The notes under the pieces were generated by a model. The model had not been told where the DNA came from. It saw nothing but the letters and a program-made list of their open reading frames with translations, and did no database searches. Source: Hysterangium stoloniferum (Eukaryota > Basidiomycota > Agaricomycetes > Hysterangiales > Hysterangiaceae). From it: DNA of 64,000 nucleotides. Positions 43,787 through 56,740 of the stretch are shown in pieces; the first letter of the stretch is position 1, and every line of letters begins with the position of its first letter. The position numbers and the translations under genes were made by a program. The stretch covers positions 186,001 through 250,000 of the forward strand of contig WHVD01000045.1 in the NCBI GenBank assembly GCA_015178975.1. The letters are read 5' to 3'.

Positions 43787-45580
43787 TTAATCTAAAGTTT
43801 CAAGCGAGTAATTGATGAATTTGTCGTTGGTCGTGCCGCGCATAATCTCACAATGTGAAAGAAGAGAAACGAGCATGGGGATGATATCGAAGCTGCGCAC
43901 TGTGGTCAACGCAGATTCGGGCTCGGAAGATCCAGCTATCAGCTTCCAAGTCAATACGATTATTCGCTCACCATACCCAAGGAGATCCTGATGAGGACTC
44001 GTGTGGGTCAGAATGAGACTGGTAGGACAGTTTCATGGACGGATGTGAGACGGTGCTGGAAGACAAAATATAGTGAACGTACCGTACCATGGGCCCGATG
44101 AACGAAGAAACCACATTCAGCTCATTGATGTGATCGGTGAGAAGCGTGCTGTCGTTGAAGAAGGTTTCCAAGGAGTCAATACTCCAATACAATGAGTTGG
44201 ACGTGTGCACATCAAGATGAAGTGTCAATGACGCTACATGCATGTTTATGTTGTCCAATAAAACCCTCAATACAGCTCCAGCAAAATCTCGAAACCATGC
44301 ATTTTGGTGGATGCAACACACGAGAAGCTCTATAGGATATTCATAAAAGCGAAGTCGTTGTGTCTGATATTCTCTGTTGTGGTTTTGGTGGGAAGAATGA
44401 AATGGTGTGATGGCACAACGCACGGTTGTAACCAGAATTCAATGCAACCTCTGATCGCCGTGAGCTCCTTTACAGATAGTGGACGCATGTCGCAGATCCC
44501 TTCCACGATATACGTAAGGCGGAAAAGGGGTAAGCGTCGATCATAATGAGATTCTGGTAGAGAATGGGCGATGTGTATGATAAATGTTGATGCAACCTCA
44601 TCCAAGTTGGTGTGCAGTGGTGACTTGACTAAAGCATTGTAAAGTGATGACGTAATCGCCGGTGACGCGTCTCTCTCCAACCAATGGACGCCGGGACACC
44701 ATATGAAGGCCGAAATGAAAGATGTCATAACGCGGGCAGTGTGACCTTTGTTACCCCAAAGTGCAGACCTCGGGTACTTATTGAAAACCAACTGTGCTCG
44801 TTTTCGAATTTGAAGCGGGTATGTGGGCCTACAAAGGACGTGAGTATTTCCAGTGTATTCAACATTGACGCTGAGTTATTCCTACCTCATGAAATCAACA
44901 CACTCTTGAAGTAGTCTTCCAAGTCTTGACAGTGTGAGATGCCTGTGCAGAAACTCGCTGAACACCCCTTCGTCTTCAGACAATCGAGCTAAAATTTGCT
45001 CGTATATTGTCAACTTTGCCCTCAGCAAACCTGTCTTCGCACTGTGAAGGACTTTCATCCCAACCCTTTCCAAACCGACTCCACAGTAATACCCGGGGCC
45101 AATTTCAATACTCGAAGATGTCCCAGCATACTCCGAGTCCATTCCCCAGTCCTCTGCATGACTGCGATATGGGCTGAGGTTGGATGTCGTGTTGGTGGAT
45201 ATCCAAGCCTTCTCAACAACAGTCGGTGGGTCATGGCAGGTCGTTTCTCCTTGACACTGAAATGTGCCGCATGTGACACAGATCCCATGGAAATAGCATT
45301 ATACGTGACTCACCAACTCGTCAACCCAAAGCTCTATATGGTTTGCAGACAGTTGTACGTGCTGCCCGTCATCGGGGGCCCGATAACACAAATCATGGCC
45401 TGGTTCGTTACAGCTCCATCGTTCCCTGAGCTTCAGCAGGAATACATTCCTCATCCACGCCTCATTCATCTTCTCCTGTTGAGCTGAACTTAATACACCT
45501 GGTGAAACTAAGGGTGGTAGTTCCTCAACGTCTTCACGGTAGGACTCAGCAGTTGCCAAATCGTGATTCCCCAGAGTCAT
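43787..45580 (-). pseudogene. Family A copy, nearly intact: lost start codon and shortened C-terminus
   Basis: The usual start is ATA instead of ATG (about 45601-45599). The next in-frame ATG is at 45580 (MTLGNHDLATAES). From there the exons are 45580-45314, 45256-44886, 44768-44424, 44373-44083 and 44018-43787, 502 codons with no internal stop. The normal intron 2 acceptor TAG|C is TAA|C, but CCGAG|G upstream joins in frame and adds about six residues. Exon 5 ends early at a TAA after NYSLETLD, about 20 residues short of its sisters. It could still make a 501-residue protein; I list it as a pseudogene because three separate signals are damaged. Confidence 0.6.
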
Positions 45581-45640
45581 CTCGTTGAAGGTAGATATTG
45601 GCGGGTAGCAATCGGACTTGCACTCGAAAAGAGGTGCTGA

Positions 45641-45650
45641 GCTTTTATGC
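45641..45650 (-). promoter_or_regulatory. TATA-like GCATAAAAGC
   Basis: On the minus strand about 40-60 bases upstream of the ancestral start of the 45.6 kb A copy. The same sequence or close variants recur before other A copies. Confidence 0.35.
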
Positions 45651-47080
45651 CGCAGTCAGTCGGAGAGTTAATTCCACCAAGGTACAGCCTTGTGGCCGTG
45701 CTTACACAGGACCCACAGCCTGTCATCCCTGCCTTTGGAAATCACACCCCCTCACCCTCCATAAAGGCTGCAGTACACTAAGTGACCCTACTACCTTCTT
45801 ACAACTTCTGCTCAAGGCTCACACAGCATTTAAAATACTAGTTCAGTCAATTGTCACCACATGGCACAATAGCTCTGGCATTATTGAGCGTCAGAGTTGC
45901 AATGCGGCTTTTCTGACATCCCACAAGTGGCATCGCCAAGGATAATCTAAATGCACTCCAGGGCGATGCTCACTGGGTGCTGCCTTCAACTTGGCGCTGT
46001 CAACCTCAGACTTTATCCGGCGAGATTGCCCGCTTCCTGTTTAATTTTATCAAAACTTTTAATGAGAAGAAACATGGGTCAATGATAGTCTAGTCAGGTT
46101 AATGGTAAGCAACGTGGTTTCTTCATGCACGCTTGCCAGATCAAACGGCTTGAATTTTGTAGAATGTCTGAACAAAGGTAAGATCAGAGTTCTCATGGTA
46201 TATTTTATTGAGGTCGAACTTGGAATATCTTCGATTGTGACGTGTCCATCAGAATTTGTATTAATAAACTGCACACATAACCACATATCAGGTAATGGTT
46301 GCTTACACCCAGCCTTATTATTATCTGTCTTTCCAAGTGGAGTGTTTCGCCACAGGCTCACACTCTTGATGTGTGGCCATCGCTCTTCAATGCGAAGATG
46401 ACAGTGTAGATCCATGACTGTGACCCATGCAGCTTGACCTATTGCAGGCGGAGTTCGTCTGGTACGTACAGATTCACCATGCTGGGAATGCTTATATGTC
46501 CCCTTTTTCTGCTTTCTCGCTGGCCTCTTTTGGGACTGGAGATGACAGTCCCTCTTCTGTCCCACACGATGGGCATTCATCCCATCTCTGAGTTTGATGC
46601 GCCATCCATCCTTCATTTTCTTGTTTTGAATGATTGTCATTCAGGGAATTAATGAGGTACTGTGAGTTGATATGAATTTCCAAGTTGATCATCGGCTATT
46701 GTCATTATAAAGTGGGCAGAAGATGCGATACTTGCAGGGGCAAAGCATCATAATGTATTGACTCCGGGGATAGTCTTCAGTGCAGCAGGAAAAAATAGAA
46801 TACCATTTGGATCACTCTCAGCGACAATGAAATTTTGGTATACTAGTACCAGATCGAAAAGGACAGGAATTCCCTTTAAACAGTGGCAAAAGCCGGACCT
46901 GGTCTTAGACTGGAATTCCTACCGATGTCGTCACGGTTCGGTTTAAAAATGGCCCGGGAATAATTATTGCCTGTGAGATATGTATATCTAGTCCTACAAT
47001 ATATTTAATTGTTAGTCACAAAACACGAGGGTGGGTGCAACCCACGAATGACTGAATGGATCTTGGTTAACTCAACGTCG
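45651..47080 (-). repeat. 5' flank of the 45.6 kb A copy, with a 193-codon open frame
   Basis: 46640-46059 on the minus strand is open for 193 codons (MTIIQNKKMKDGWRIKLRDG, then QKRPARKQKKGTYKHSQHGE, then NTNSDGHVTIEDIPSSTS). Parts of it recur upstream of most A copies but with stops and frame changes, so this copy may simply be the longest chance or decaying frame. No splice-supported gene was found. It is basic and glutamine-rich in its first third. Confidence 0.4.
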
Positions 47081-47815
47081 TTACTGGCTATTCTGGTTAT
47101 CATCAGCAGGCAACAGGATGAGGTGTGATGGCGCGATGCACCGTCGTAACAAGTAGCCTCTGATCGAAGTCACTTCCACACTCCTGACGGACATGGGAGA
47201 TGGTTTCCACGATATACGCAAACCTGCCAATGAGTAAAGTATCTTGACCATCAAATGTTGATAGATTTTGGGCGATTTGCATGATAAATGTCGATGCGAC
47301 ATCATCAAAGTTGGTGTTTAGTAGTGGCTTGGCGGCAATATTATAAAATAACGACCTCGTTGCAGTTGATGTATTACTTCTATCTGACCGATCGAGACCG
47401 GGGTATCATATGAAGGTGAAACCCAAAGATGTCAATAGCTTGTCAATGTGATCTCTCCGCTGTATATGGAGTGGATACCAGCGGAACAGGCATAAAACCG
47501 TCGACGCTCCCTCCGGAATTTCGTGGTTCTACGAAGACGTGAGGATTTTGAGTATATTCAATGATTGACGCTGAGCTATCCCTACCTCATTCAATCAACG
47601 CTCTGCTGAATTAGTCTGCCTAGTCTTGCCAGAGTTTGATTATAAATCAAAGACCCGTCAACCCAGAATACTGCGGGACCATTCCCCAGTCCACGGTACG
47701 ACTGAGATACGAAGTGAAGCAGGATGTGGCATTCGTGGACTCCTTGGCATCCCAACCATACTCGAGGGTTCATGGTAAGCTGTCTCTCTTTGGCAGTGAA
47801 ACATATCCGCACTCA
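47081..47815 (-). pseudogene. B-type relative of A exons 2 and 3
   Basis: The exon-2-like part is 47812-47591 (CFTAKERQLTMNP... in one frame; end TLARLGRLIQQSVD then stop). The exon-3-like part is 47345-47081 (NTNFDDVASTFIMQIAQNLSTFD by comparison with 30.8 kb). Same arrangement as 30466-31350. Confidence 0.5.
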
Positions 47816-49690
47816 ATTGTATCCTAATCCCACCACACGATTTCTAGTTTAAGCTATTTTTTATCACCTCAATGAGGACTGTACTCCTCGTGTACCCTTG
47901 CCATATCAAGGGGCTTGCATCTTCCGAAAGGTCTGAGAAAGCAGGAAAGATGACTATAGTTAACCCGTCCGCTGCAATATCCAAGAGGAGTTCAGGGCAA
48001 TTTTTCACGAGGTGGCTGATCGTCGAACGTGAATATGTTTTATTCTTTGTCTTGCTCAGCGAACTGTTCGCCGCGACGCCCCAGGCTCATACTATTCATC
48101 CATTGCTGCAGCTGTTAGATGTGACGATGGTAAGGTAGATTCAGGATTGTGAGGTACTGTACGTCCTTGCGAATGTCAAAGCTGACATCTAGCTGTGTCT
48201 CCTTGGCGAGCACCTTTATGGCGACGAACCCACTAGCATTGTTTTGATGAAATGGTCTGAAAGCCACGTAATTATGTTCCGGGGGTTTTTTTCCGGAAAA
48301 CGAAGACGTAATTCGAATTCGTCAACGGTGTCGACACACCAGTGAACGGTGTAGAGACTAATGCATAGGAAGGAACAGGGGACGACAACTAACGTTCAAG
48401 AGGCCCACGGATCTAGTCGAATAGTCCTTTAATATTAGATTGAATCAAATCAATTTTTCGCTACTACTGGCAATGACATAATTCAAACATGACAATTGGT
48501 GGAATGAACTCCAGTCAACTGACATGGAAGCAGCAGGGTAACGGTCGGGATAGGGAGTAAAATAAATTGTCGTGGCGTGTAGTTTGACGCTAACGAGTGA
48601 AACATTGAAACAGACCATAAACAAGAAAATCTCGGGGAATGACTGCTCCACGCGGCGGGTCGTGGCTATTCTTCAGCTCTTAGTTAATATGGGATTCCGC
48701 CTGACATGACCACGAGCTACCTTTCTCTTATACAAGGTGAGAACTCACGACGTGTGAAGAAATGTCGGTGTCTTGATCATGGTGTTGTCCATTGGTTTGC
48801 CCCCGGCTTCCTGTTCTTCCAAACAAGGGACACGAGAAGAATGGTGGGACCCCCTTCTTTGAAACGCCGTAGTGGTATTCGATTGACATTGTTACTGCTA
48901 GTATATGCGATGTAATTTCAGCGAGTAGTCATTGGGGTATATTCAATACCAGTGTAGAGAACCTCGCAGCGACTATTACAAGTGACGATCTTCGCTTCTA
49001 AATTGTATCAAATTATGTAGCTTCATACAACTCTCAAGTTCGCGTCCTGTTTGAAATGATTGTCATTGATAAATAGGATGTCAGTCTAGCCGCTGGTGGT
49101 GGCCGTGAGTGTATTCAATGCATGTATAGCATCAACGCGTGGAACATGCAGAGCACGCGGCGGCGGCGAAAAGTGACTGTATGCGCTCTTATATTTGCTC
49201 GGCCTATGGCAGCTTTATTGCCAAGTTTTCAATGGAAGAGAATTAGTTTAAGGAATTCGCCCAGCACATTGACTCGCACGGTGTGGATCTCTCTTGGTGG
49301 GAAGATCATGGATCTTGTCGATTGAACATTACCCTGAAGGTATGATGAGCCTGAACGAGACATGCATCGAATTGGTAGTGGGGAGACCTTTTTCAGACCT
49401 CCAGTGATATCTTACTTTAAAATGTGGATGTTAGTCTAATCACGGCTGGTGCAAATGTATTCAACACATTGATGGGGACAATTGAGGAGCTCGCGGCGAT
49501 AATGAAAGGTGACTATATAGTTCTTACATGGGTTCAAACCATATAGATTTAGAACATCTGCAACCCCGGCTGCAACCCTGGTTTAGTTGAGATGCGTCGG
49601 CATTATCGAAGAGAAATGATTAGAAAATGTGTCTAATCGATGGTGTAAGACCCTTGTCAGGGCAACCATGTGCCTTCAACACTGATAGGG
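47816..49690 (-). repeat. B-type and downstream modules between A copies
   Basis: Minus order: the VALTKVLHH block (about 49680-49440), the module at 49325-49080, EYSHDPPRGAVIP-like sequence (48650), and the FHQNNASGFVAIKVLAKE and RRGEQFAEQDKE modules (48270-48030). Antisense frames at 48706-48915 and 49122-49325 on plus are open. Nearly the same sequence as 42.8-43.4 kb over the first part. Confidence 0.45.
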
Positions 49691-49693
49691 GGT

Positions 49694-51554
49694 CTAATTA
49701 GACAGTACCGACACACAAGTGGAAGGTGTGGCGACCACGCAAAGGAAGGAACGCGCGGTGAAATCTAAAGTTTTAAGCGAGGAATTGAAGAATTTGTCAT
49801 TGGTCGTGCCGCGCATAATGTCGCAATGTGGAAGAAGAGAAACGAGAATGGCGATGGTATCGAGGCTGCACACTGTGGTCAACGCAGATTCGGGCTCGGA
49901 AGATCCAGCTATCAGCTTCAGAGTCAATGCGATTATTCGCTCACCATACCTAATGAGATCCCGATTAGGACTCGTGTGGGTCAGAATGAGACTGGTAGGA
50001 AAGTGTCGTGAGTGGATGTAAGACGGTGCTGGAAGATAAAATATAGTGAACGTACCGTACGATGGGCCCAATGAACGAAAAAACGACATTCAGCTGGTTG
50101 ATGTGATCGGTGAGAAGCGTGCTGTCGTTGAAGAAGATTTCCAAGGAGCCAATATTCCAATACAGTGAGTTGAACGTGTGCACATCAAGATGAAGTGTCA
50201 ATGACATGTTTATGTCGTCCAATAAAACCTTCAATACAGCTCCGGCGATATCTCGAAACCATGCATCTTGTTGGATGCAACACACGAGAAGCCGGATAGG
50301 ATCTTCATAAAATTTAAGTTGTTGTGGCTGATATTCTCTGTTATGCTTTTGGTGGGAAGAATGAAATGGTGTGATGGCACGACGCACGGTTGTAACCAGA
50401 ATTCAAAGTAACCTCTGATCGCCGTGAGCTCCTTTACAGATAGTGGACGCATGTGGCAGATCCCTTCCACGATATACGTAAAGCGGAAAAAGGGGAAGGG
50501 CCAATCAAATTTTGAGACATAATGAGATTCTGAGAAATAACCGGCTAAGTGTATGATAAATGTTGATGCAACCTCATCCAAGTTGGTGTGCAGCGGTGAC
50601 TTGACTAAAACGTTGTATAATGATGACGTAATCGCCGTTGGGTGACGCGTCTCTATAAACGCCGGGGCAGTAAAAGAAGGCCCAAGCCAATAATGTCATA
50701 AGGTCGGTAGTGTGACCTTTCCTGCTGTGTGAAATTATCGGGACACTCCCTAAAACTTGCGTCGCTCGTCTCCGAATTCGAGGCGGGTATATAGGTCTAC
50801 GACTCAGATATGAGTATTTCCAGTGTATTCAATGATTGAGGTATCCCTACCTCGTTAAATCAGCACCATCCTGAACTAGTCTTCCCAGTTTTGGCAGCGT
50901 AAGATGCTTGTGTAGCAACTTGCTAAAGGCACCATCGTCTCCTAACAAACGGGTGATTTCCCGGTATATTGTCAGCTTTGCGATCAGCGAAGCTATCTTA
51001 GCACTGTGAAGGACTTTCATCCCAACCCATTCCAAACCGACTCCACAGCAATACCCGGGGCCAATCTCAATACTTGACATTGTCCCCTGACTCCGTGAGA
51101 TCATTCCCCAGTCATCGGCATAACTGCGATATGGGCTAAGGTTGGATGTCGTTTTGGTGGATATCTTAACAACAGTGGGTGGGTCATGGCAGGTCGTTTC
51201 TCCTTGACACTGAGATCTGCCGTATGTAACACAGATCACATGAAAATAGCATTATACTTTACTCACCAACCCGTCAACCCAGACCTCTATATGGTTTGCA
51301 GACAGCTGTATGTGCTGCTCATCATCGAGGCCCCGATAACATAAATCATGGCTTGGTTCGTTACAGCGCCATCGATCTTGAGGCTTCTCCCTGAATATCT
51401 CTCTCATCCCTTTAACGATCTCGTCCCGTTTCTCTGAAGTCAATGTCAATACACCCGGGGAAACTAAGGGTGATAGCTCTTCAATGTCTTCAAGGTATAT
51501 CCCAGCCGTTGCCGAATCATCATTCCCCAGAGTCGTCTCGTTGAAAGTAGACAT
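49694..51554 (-). pseudogene. Family A copy with a single one-base frameshift
   Basis: Exons: 51554-51267 (96 codons), 51209-50851, 50721-50388, 50337-50056 and 49991-49694. All splice sites are GT-AG. Exon 3 is one base too long: three Gs at 50640-50642 (CCC on the coding strand) where the sister gene at 60.8 kb has two, which puts DEVASTF out of frame with the exon start. Everything else is open to VLSN and stop. Exon 4 lacks three codons (HIA) in frame. The C-x4-H-x2-C motif is kept (CNEPSHDLC). If the extra base were a sequencing error the gene would be intact. Confidence 0.7.
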
Positions 51555-53530
51555 TAGTGGGTAGCAGTCTCACCTACACTAGAAGGGGGTGCCTTGCTTT
51601 TGTGCCGCCACCAGTCGGAGAGTTAATTCCATGAAGGTACAGCGTTATGGCTGTACTTACACGGGATACACAGCATTTCATTCCTGCCTTCGTCCATAAG
51701 GTTCCCTCACCTTCCTTGAACCTTATAGGCTCCACCGTAATGAGGTCACTACTTCTTACACCTTCCACTGAAGGCTCACACAGCATATAATAATGGTTCA
51801 GTCGATTGTCATCTCATAGTACAGCATTTCTCAGCGTCTGAGTTGAAAGCAAAACCGCTTTTTTGATATCGAGAAGTGACATTGCCATGTACCTTATAAA
51901 TGCAGTCCAAGTGATACCCAATGGTTGCTGCCTTCAAGTTTCCGCTGTCAGCCTCAGGCTTTGTCCAGAGAGATCGCACACTTCCTGTTTTAATTTTGCA
52001 AACTTTCACCGAGGAGAAACCCGGTGCCAGGGATGGCCTAGTCGCATTAATGGTAAGCAACGTGATTTTTTCATTCGCCCTCGCCATATCCTTGGTTGTG
52101 ACGAATCAATCCGGGTGTGTATTAACACATTCTAAATATAATCTCGTCTCAGGCGACACTGACAGCTAGCCTTATTATTATCTCTCTGTCTGAGTGGAAT
52201 GTTTCGCCCCACGCTCACACGATTGATGCGTGGACATTGCTCTTCAAAGCGACGATGACAAGGTAGATCAAGCATTGTGACCCACCCGTAGTGTGACCTA
52301 TTTCAGCTCTTGCGGTATGTAAAGATTCACCATGCTGGCGATGCTAATTTACATTCCCATTTTCTGCCATCTTTCTACCCCCTTCGGTGCTGCCAATTCC
52401 ACTGTGCCCTTGGAGCTCCACATAGGTCACCGTAGCAATCCCTCTTCGTTCCCACACGATAGCCATTCATCGCAGCCCTGGGTTTGTCACCACAATCGAT
52501 CCTTCATTTTCTCGTTTTGGCTAATTTGTCGGTGAAGGAATGGACGAGGTATCCTGAGTCTTAACATACTTCCGAGCTGATAATCGGCCATTGTCGTCAA
52601 AAAATGGGCGGAACATGCGACGCTTGCCACGGCAATACATCATAGTGGCTCTCAGACAATCTCGAGTGCAGCAGGAAAACAAAAGGATTATGTCTTGGGA
52701 ATACCATTTGGATCACTCTTGACGACAATTATACTTCGGTACGCTTGTACCGGACCGAAAACGACAGCAATTCCTTTCAAAGACAGTGGAAATGGTCGAA
52801 CCCAGTCTCAGAATGGTTCAGAAACACTCCAAGGATATTTGCTGCCGTGAGACGTATATATATAGTCTTACAATATATTTAATTATTAGTCACAAAACAC
52901 AAAGTCCTACAAAGCCAAAGGTATCATCAACACAATTCTCGTCAGCGATGAATTCCAAAGTTGCAATGAGCATAAGAAGTGATTGAATGAGCTTTCAACT
53001 CGACTCAAATGATGTAAGTTTATGTAACTATTAATGCCGCCAAAGCGAGCTGAAAAAAAAAGGAAACAGGAAAGATATTATCCTCTTCCTTGCTTGCTTT
53101 CAATATACCAGTGAAAGATGTGGCCACCGTGCAAAGGAAGGAACGAGGGGTAGAAACTAAATTCCAAAACATTCAAGGTTGAACCGGTTCGTCGAGATGC
53201 ACATTGTCCCTTAATGTGGAAGGACATAAATAAGAATGGTGAGGGGAGAGAGCTTGAGAGCTGTGGTACATGCAGATTCCAGGCCAGATGATCCAGCTAT
53301 TAGTTCAGTACAACCGCAATTATTCTGTTGAGAGCCAACACCCGTGGTCAACATGGTCTCCGAGTGATTTGCGTCAGAAATGGACTGGGGAGGAGATCTC
53401 ATGCACAAATGAAAGACAATATTGGAAGAGAAAAGATGGTGAAAATAGTATATTAAGGACTCCACAAGCAAGGAAACCACCCAAGTTGATGTGAATGGAG
53501 AGCAGCACCGTGTTATCATTGAAGAAGGTT
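51555..53530 (-). repeat. 5' flank of the 51.5 kb A copy, duplicated at 60.8-62.76 kb
   Basis: Matches 60785-62758 almost base for base, including minus frames 52087-51809 (ARANEKITLLTINATRPSLAP) and plus frames 52332-52535 and 52786-52986. The first 1.4 kb is the usual upstream region; 53570-53000 is C-type module sequence. The match ends sharply at GAAGAAGGTT (53530 and 62758). Confidence 0.6.
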
Positions 53531-54841
53531 CGCTTACCAAAATTCTGAGAGCCATAGTGTAATCGCTCAACGATATTGGAGTAGGGAACGTTTAAAAGTG
53601 TCCCTGCTGACTCTGTTCCACAAAAGGTCAAGTGGCCTAGTTACACACCTTGATATAGTTATAAACAATGCAAGATTTGAATGACTCACTCCAGAAATTT
53701 ATTGAATCATCTCCACCTCGTTTGTGGTACGACATATTGATAAAATCCTCTAATAACCGGTCCAAAGAATCAAGGGATGATTCGGACAATAGGGTCGGCG
53801 ACACGGGATGAAGCTCGGGAGAAATGTATGCTATTTGGCTCGCCAATCGGGACGTTGCGCGAGAATGATGAGAGGATGCACCTAATTCCAATTGACGACT
53901 TCTCAGTTGTATCTCAAGGGGAGGTATGAAGGGCTTGCCGGAAACTGTTGAAGAATTATCGTTCAGCATTATTCACAATTTGCAGGGGAGTATCTTCTTT
54001 CATTCCATCTAGGAACTTGGCATGGCCATGATCTACATCCAATGACAACATATCAATTAATGGAACTAATATTAGACTCAGTCACTCATGAGAAATTGTT
54101 GATAAATGATCCGCTGTGCCGTCAAGAGGTGGTAAGGATGGGTCTCAAGAATATAGCAGCAAGTCAGTGATCGACCCAGAATTCAAAGTATGTCTATGTG
54201 TAACCACTCTGTGCGAATGAAAGGGGATTGACGCCTTCTTGTCGTCGTATAGTGGTGGTGGTGGGGTAATGGACTCATCTGTCTGTTAGCGGTGGCTCAA
54301 CAAAATCATCGTAATAAAAAAGGCATTACGCTACATACCGAGAGGTGTTTCAGGGAATATTGTTGGTATTTCACACGATATATGTTTGGATGAATCAAAA
54401 TCCTTTGGTAAGGTTGGAGACGGGGAGGCACCACGGGGAAGGTCTTGAGTAGAGTCTTCGCAGCCTGGAGTTGACTGGCCTTTGCCGATAGAGCCGATCG
54501 ATTTCCAGGTGACATTTAAAAATGAAATTTTGGATACCAGCAGGTATAGATGGTGGGCAGCAGTAATTGGAAGTTTAAGTCGAAGATGACACAGAATAGT
54601 GTTGTACCAGCGTTGATTCTACGTGAAGTATAGAAGTGGGCAACGAGTTGCTAACCTTCTTATACAACGAGCTTGACACAAAGGTAAATGAAATTCGCTG
54701 TCGTTGTTGGACTGTAGGAGATGTCGAAGGTGCGTTTTATAGACCGTTTGAAGCCATCTTGGAACTACTCCGGCGGAGGGCTTGAAATTCCGAATGTGGA
54801 GTGCCACGGCGGTGGCCGATGCCTTATCTTCACTTATTACA
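53531..54841 (-). other. Non-family insert with remains of an unidentified multi-exon gene
   Basis: This 1.3 kb does not match the repeat units. On the minus strand 54515 onward is open (MSPGNRSALSAKASQLQAAK) up to a GTATGT donor near 54341. Another frame in the same place reads GASPSPTLPKDFDSSKHISC. 53969-53637 is open (LEIQLRSRQLELGASSHHSR, then SSLDSLDRLLEDFINMSYHKRG). Serine/proline-rich composition and splice-like signals suggest a captured gene piece or a transposon interior. The first 42 bases (53532-53573) recur at 63959-64000. I do not recognise the protein. Confidence 0.45.
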
Positions 54842-55083
54842 AGATGAAATTCTGACAGAGAACGGGCGATGTTTATGATAAACGTTGATGCAACCTCATC
54901 AAAGTTGGTGTGCAGCGGTGACTTGACTAAAGCGTGATGACGTAATCGCAGTTGACGCGTCTCTATCACCAATGGACGCCGGGAGACCACGTGAAGGCCG
55001 AAGCAAAAGATAGCAAAAGTTGGGTAGTGACCCTTGCTACTCCGCTGTACATAAAGTGAAGACACTGGGAGCCTTAAAATCAT
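54842..55083 (-). pseudogene. Family A exon 3 fragment
   Basis: The minus strand shows the exon 3 start (RSSKGHYPTFAIFCFG with a GTAG|C-like acceptor), a frameshift, then LVKSPLHTNFDEVASTFIINIARSLSEFHL, after which sequence changes to the non-family insert at about 54842. Exon 2 is absent; upstream flank begins directly at about 55090. Confidence 0.6.
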
Positions 55084-55089
55084 CGCCGC

Positions 55090-56050
55090 TGTAATGAGGT
55101 TGCCTTGCTACTTTCTTACGCCTCCCACTGAAGGCTCACACAGCATCTAATAATAGTTTAGCCGATGTGTCACCCCATTGTATAGTATTTCTAGCATCCT
55201 TGCGCGTCAGAGTTGAAAGCGAATGGCTTTTCTGATATCGAGAAGTGACATTGCCATGTGTAATATAAATGCAGTCCAGAGCGATGCCCACCGGTTGCTG
55301 TCTTCAATTTGGCGCTGTCAGCCTCAGGCTTTGTCCAAAGAGATTGCATATTTTCTGTTTAATTTTACAAACTTTCACCCAGGAGAAACACAGGGCAAGT
55401 GATGGCCCAGTCACGTTAATAGTAAGCAACCTGATTTCTTTATTTGCCTTCGCCATATCCTTCATCGTGACGAATCCATCCGGATGTGTATTAATAGATT
55501 CTAAATATATATATAATCCCCCGTCAGGCAACACTTACTTACAGCCAGCCTTTTTTATTATCTGACTGTCTGAGTGGAATGTTTCGCCCCAGGCTCATAT
55601 TGATGCGTGGATATGGCGCTTCAAAGCGACAACAAGGGTGACCCCCAGTAGCTTCACGTATTAGGTGGATCTCTTCCGGTATGTAAAGATTTACCATGCT
55701 GGGCTATGCCTATACATCCCCCTTTTCTGCCATTTTTCTGCCCCCTTCGTTGCTGCCCATTTCCCTCTGCCCTTTGAGCTCCACATACGTCACTGTAACA
55801 GTCCCTCTTCGTGCCCACACGATGGTCATTCATCATAGCTCTGGGCTTATCACTCCAATTCATCCTTGATTCTCTCGTTTTTGCTGATTTATCATTCAAG
55901 GAGTTATCGTGGCACTCTGAGTCTTAAAAAACTTCTAAGCTGATAATTGGTTATTGTCATAACGAGAATGGGCAGAGTATACGACACTTGTCAAGACTAT
56001 GCATCATAATGTCATGGCTCTCAGATATTGTCAAGTGCAGTGTAATCCCG
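55090..56050 (-). repeat. A-type upstream flank, minus strand
   Basis: Carries the upstream blocks (55534-55304: NTHPDGFVTMKDMAKANKEI; 55899-55654: SRMNWSDKPRAMMNDHRVG), but the A exons 1-2 that should follow are missing. It therefore marks a deleted A gene between 55090 and the exon 3 fragment. Confidence 0.45.
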
Positions 56051-56740
56051 TCGTCAATTGGGATCACTGGCGGTCACACAAGTTGACAGGACCATGGTGT
56101 ATTGTCAGAGCAGAACAAGATACAGGCAAGTGCAGCGTACGGTGAGATCTAAGGTTCTGAAAACTTCCCGGCTACTTATACCGTGCAACCACGGTGATTA
56201 TGTAATCACGTAAAACTAAAGGTCCGTGCGTAAGACTGGGGGCACCAGGATTACATGCAGCAGGATAACAACAAAATCATCCCTCAAAATTTCTTTGAGA
56301 TAACTAATGGACAAAAATATTTCTTGGGAATATAGTATTGAGTGACGACGCTGTCGATCCACAGTCTTTAGTTTTCACCCACTGACGTCTTATAATTTCT
56401 CTATAAAGCTTATCTAATTAATTTTCACCCACCCACCCTGGCCCTTTCCTCGAAGACAGTTGCATTATTGCAATAATCATTCGTTTTCGAAGTAGTATAT
56501 TGATCACATTATATCGGATTAGACAATATCATGAGCTGTTAATGCGCAATGAATACCTGCCCTCCCGAGCGGTGAGTCTTCCTTCCCACACACGCAGAGA
56601 GCTAACGCTCTCCCTCTACCCAACCATACAGCTCTTTACAGTGTCTGTCCGAAATAGACAAAGCTGGACCATTAGGATGAGACAACTATCGGCATCGTAG
56701 TGGATTGGTCAGTGATTGTTGTAGTGTTCTTTATTATTCT
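56051..56740. other. Stretch with no recognised gene at an orientation switch
   Basis: Mostly not matched elsewhere in the window, except GCAGGATAACAACAAAAT (about 56260), which also occurs near 897. It separates minus-oriented flank from plus-oriented C-type modules. An open frame at 56500-56700 (+) has no supporting feature. Confidence 0.35.

Noticed and set aside
56150..56260. Possible tRNA-like stretch
   Set aside because: No cloverleaf with a proper acceptor stem and T-loop could be paired by eye.
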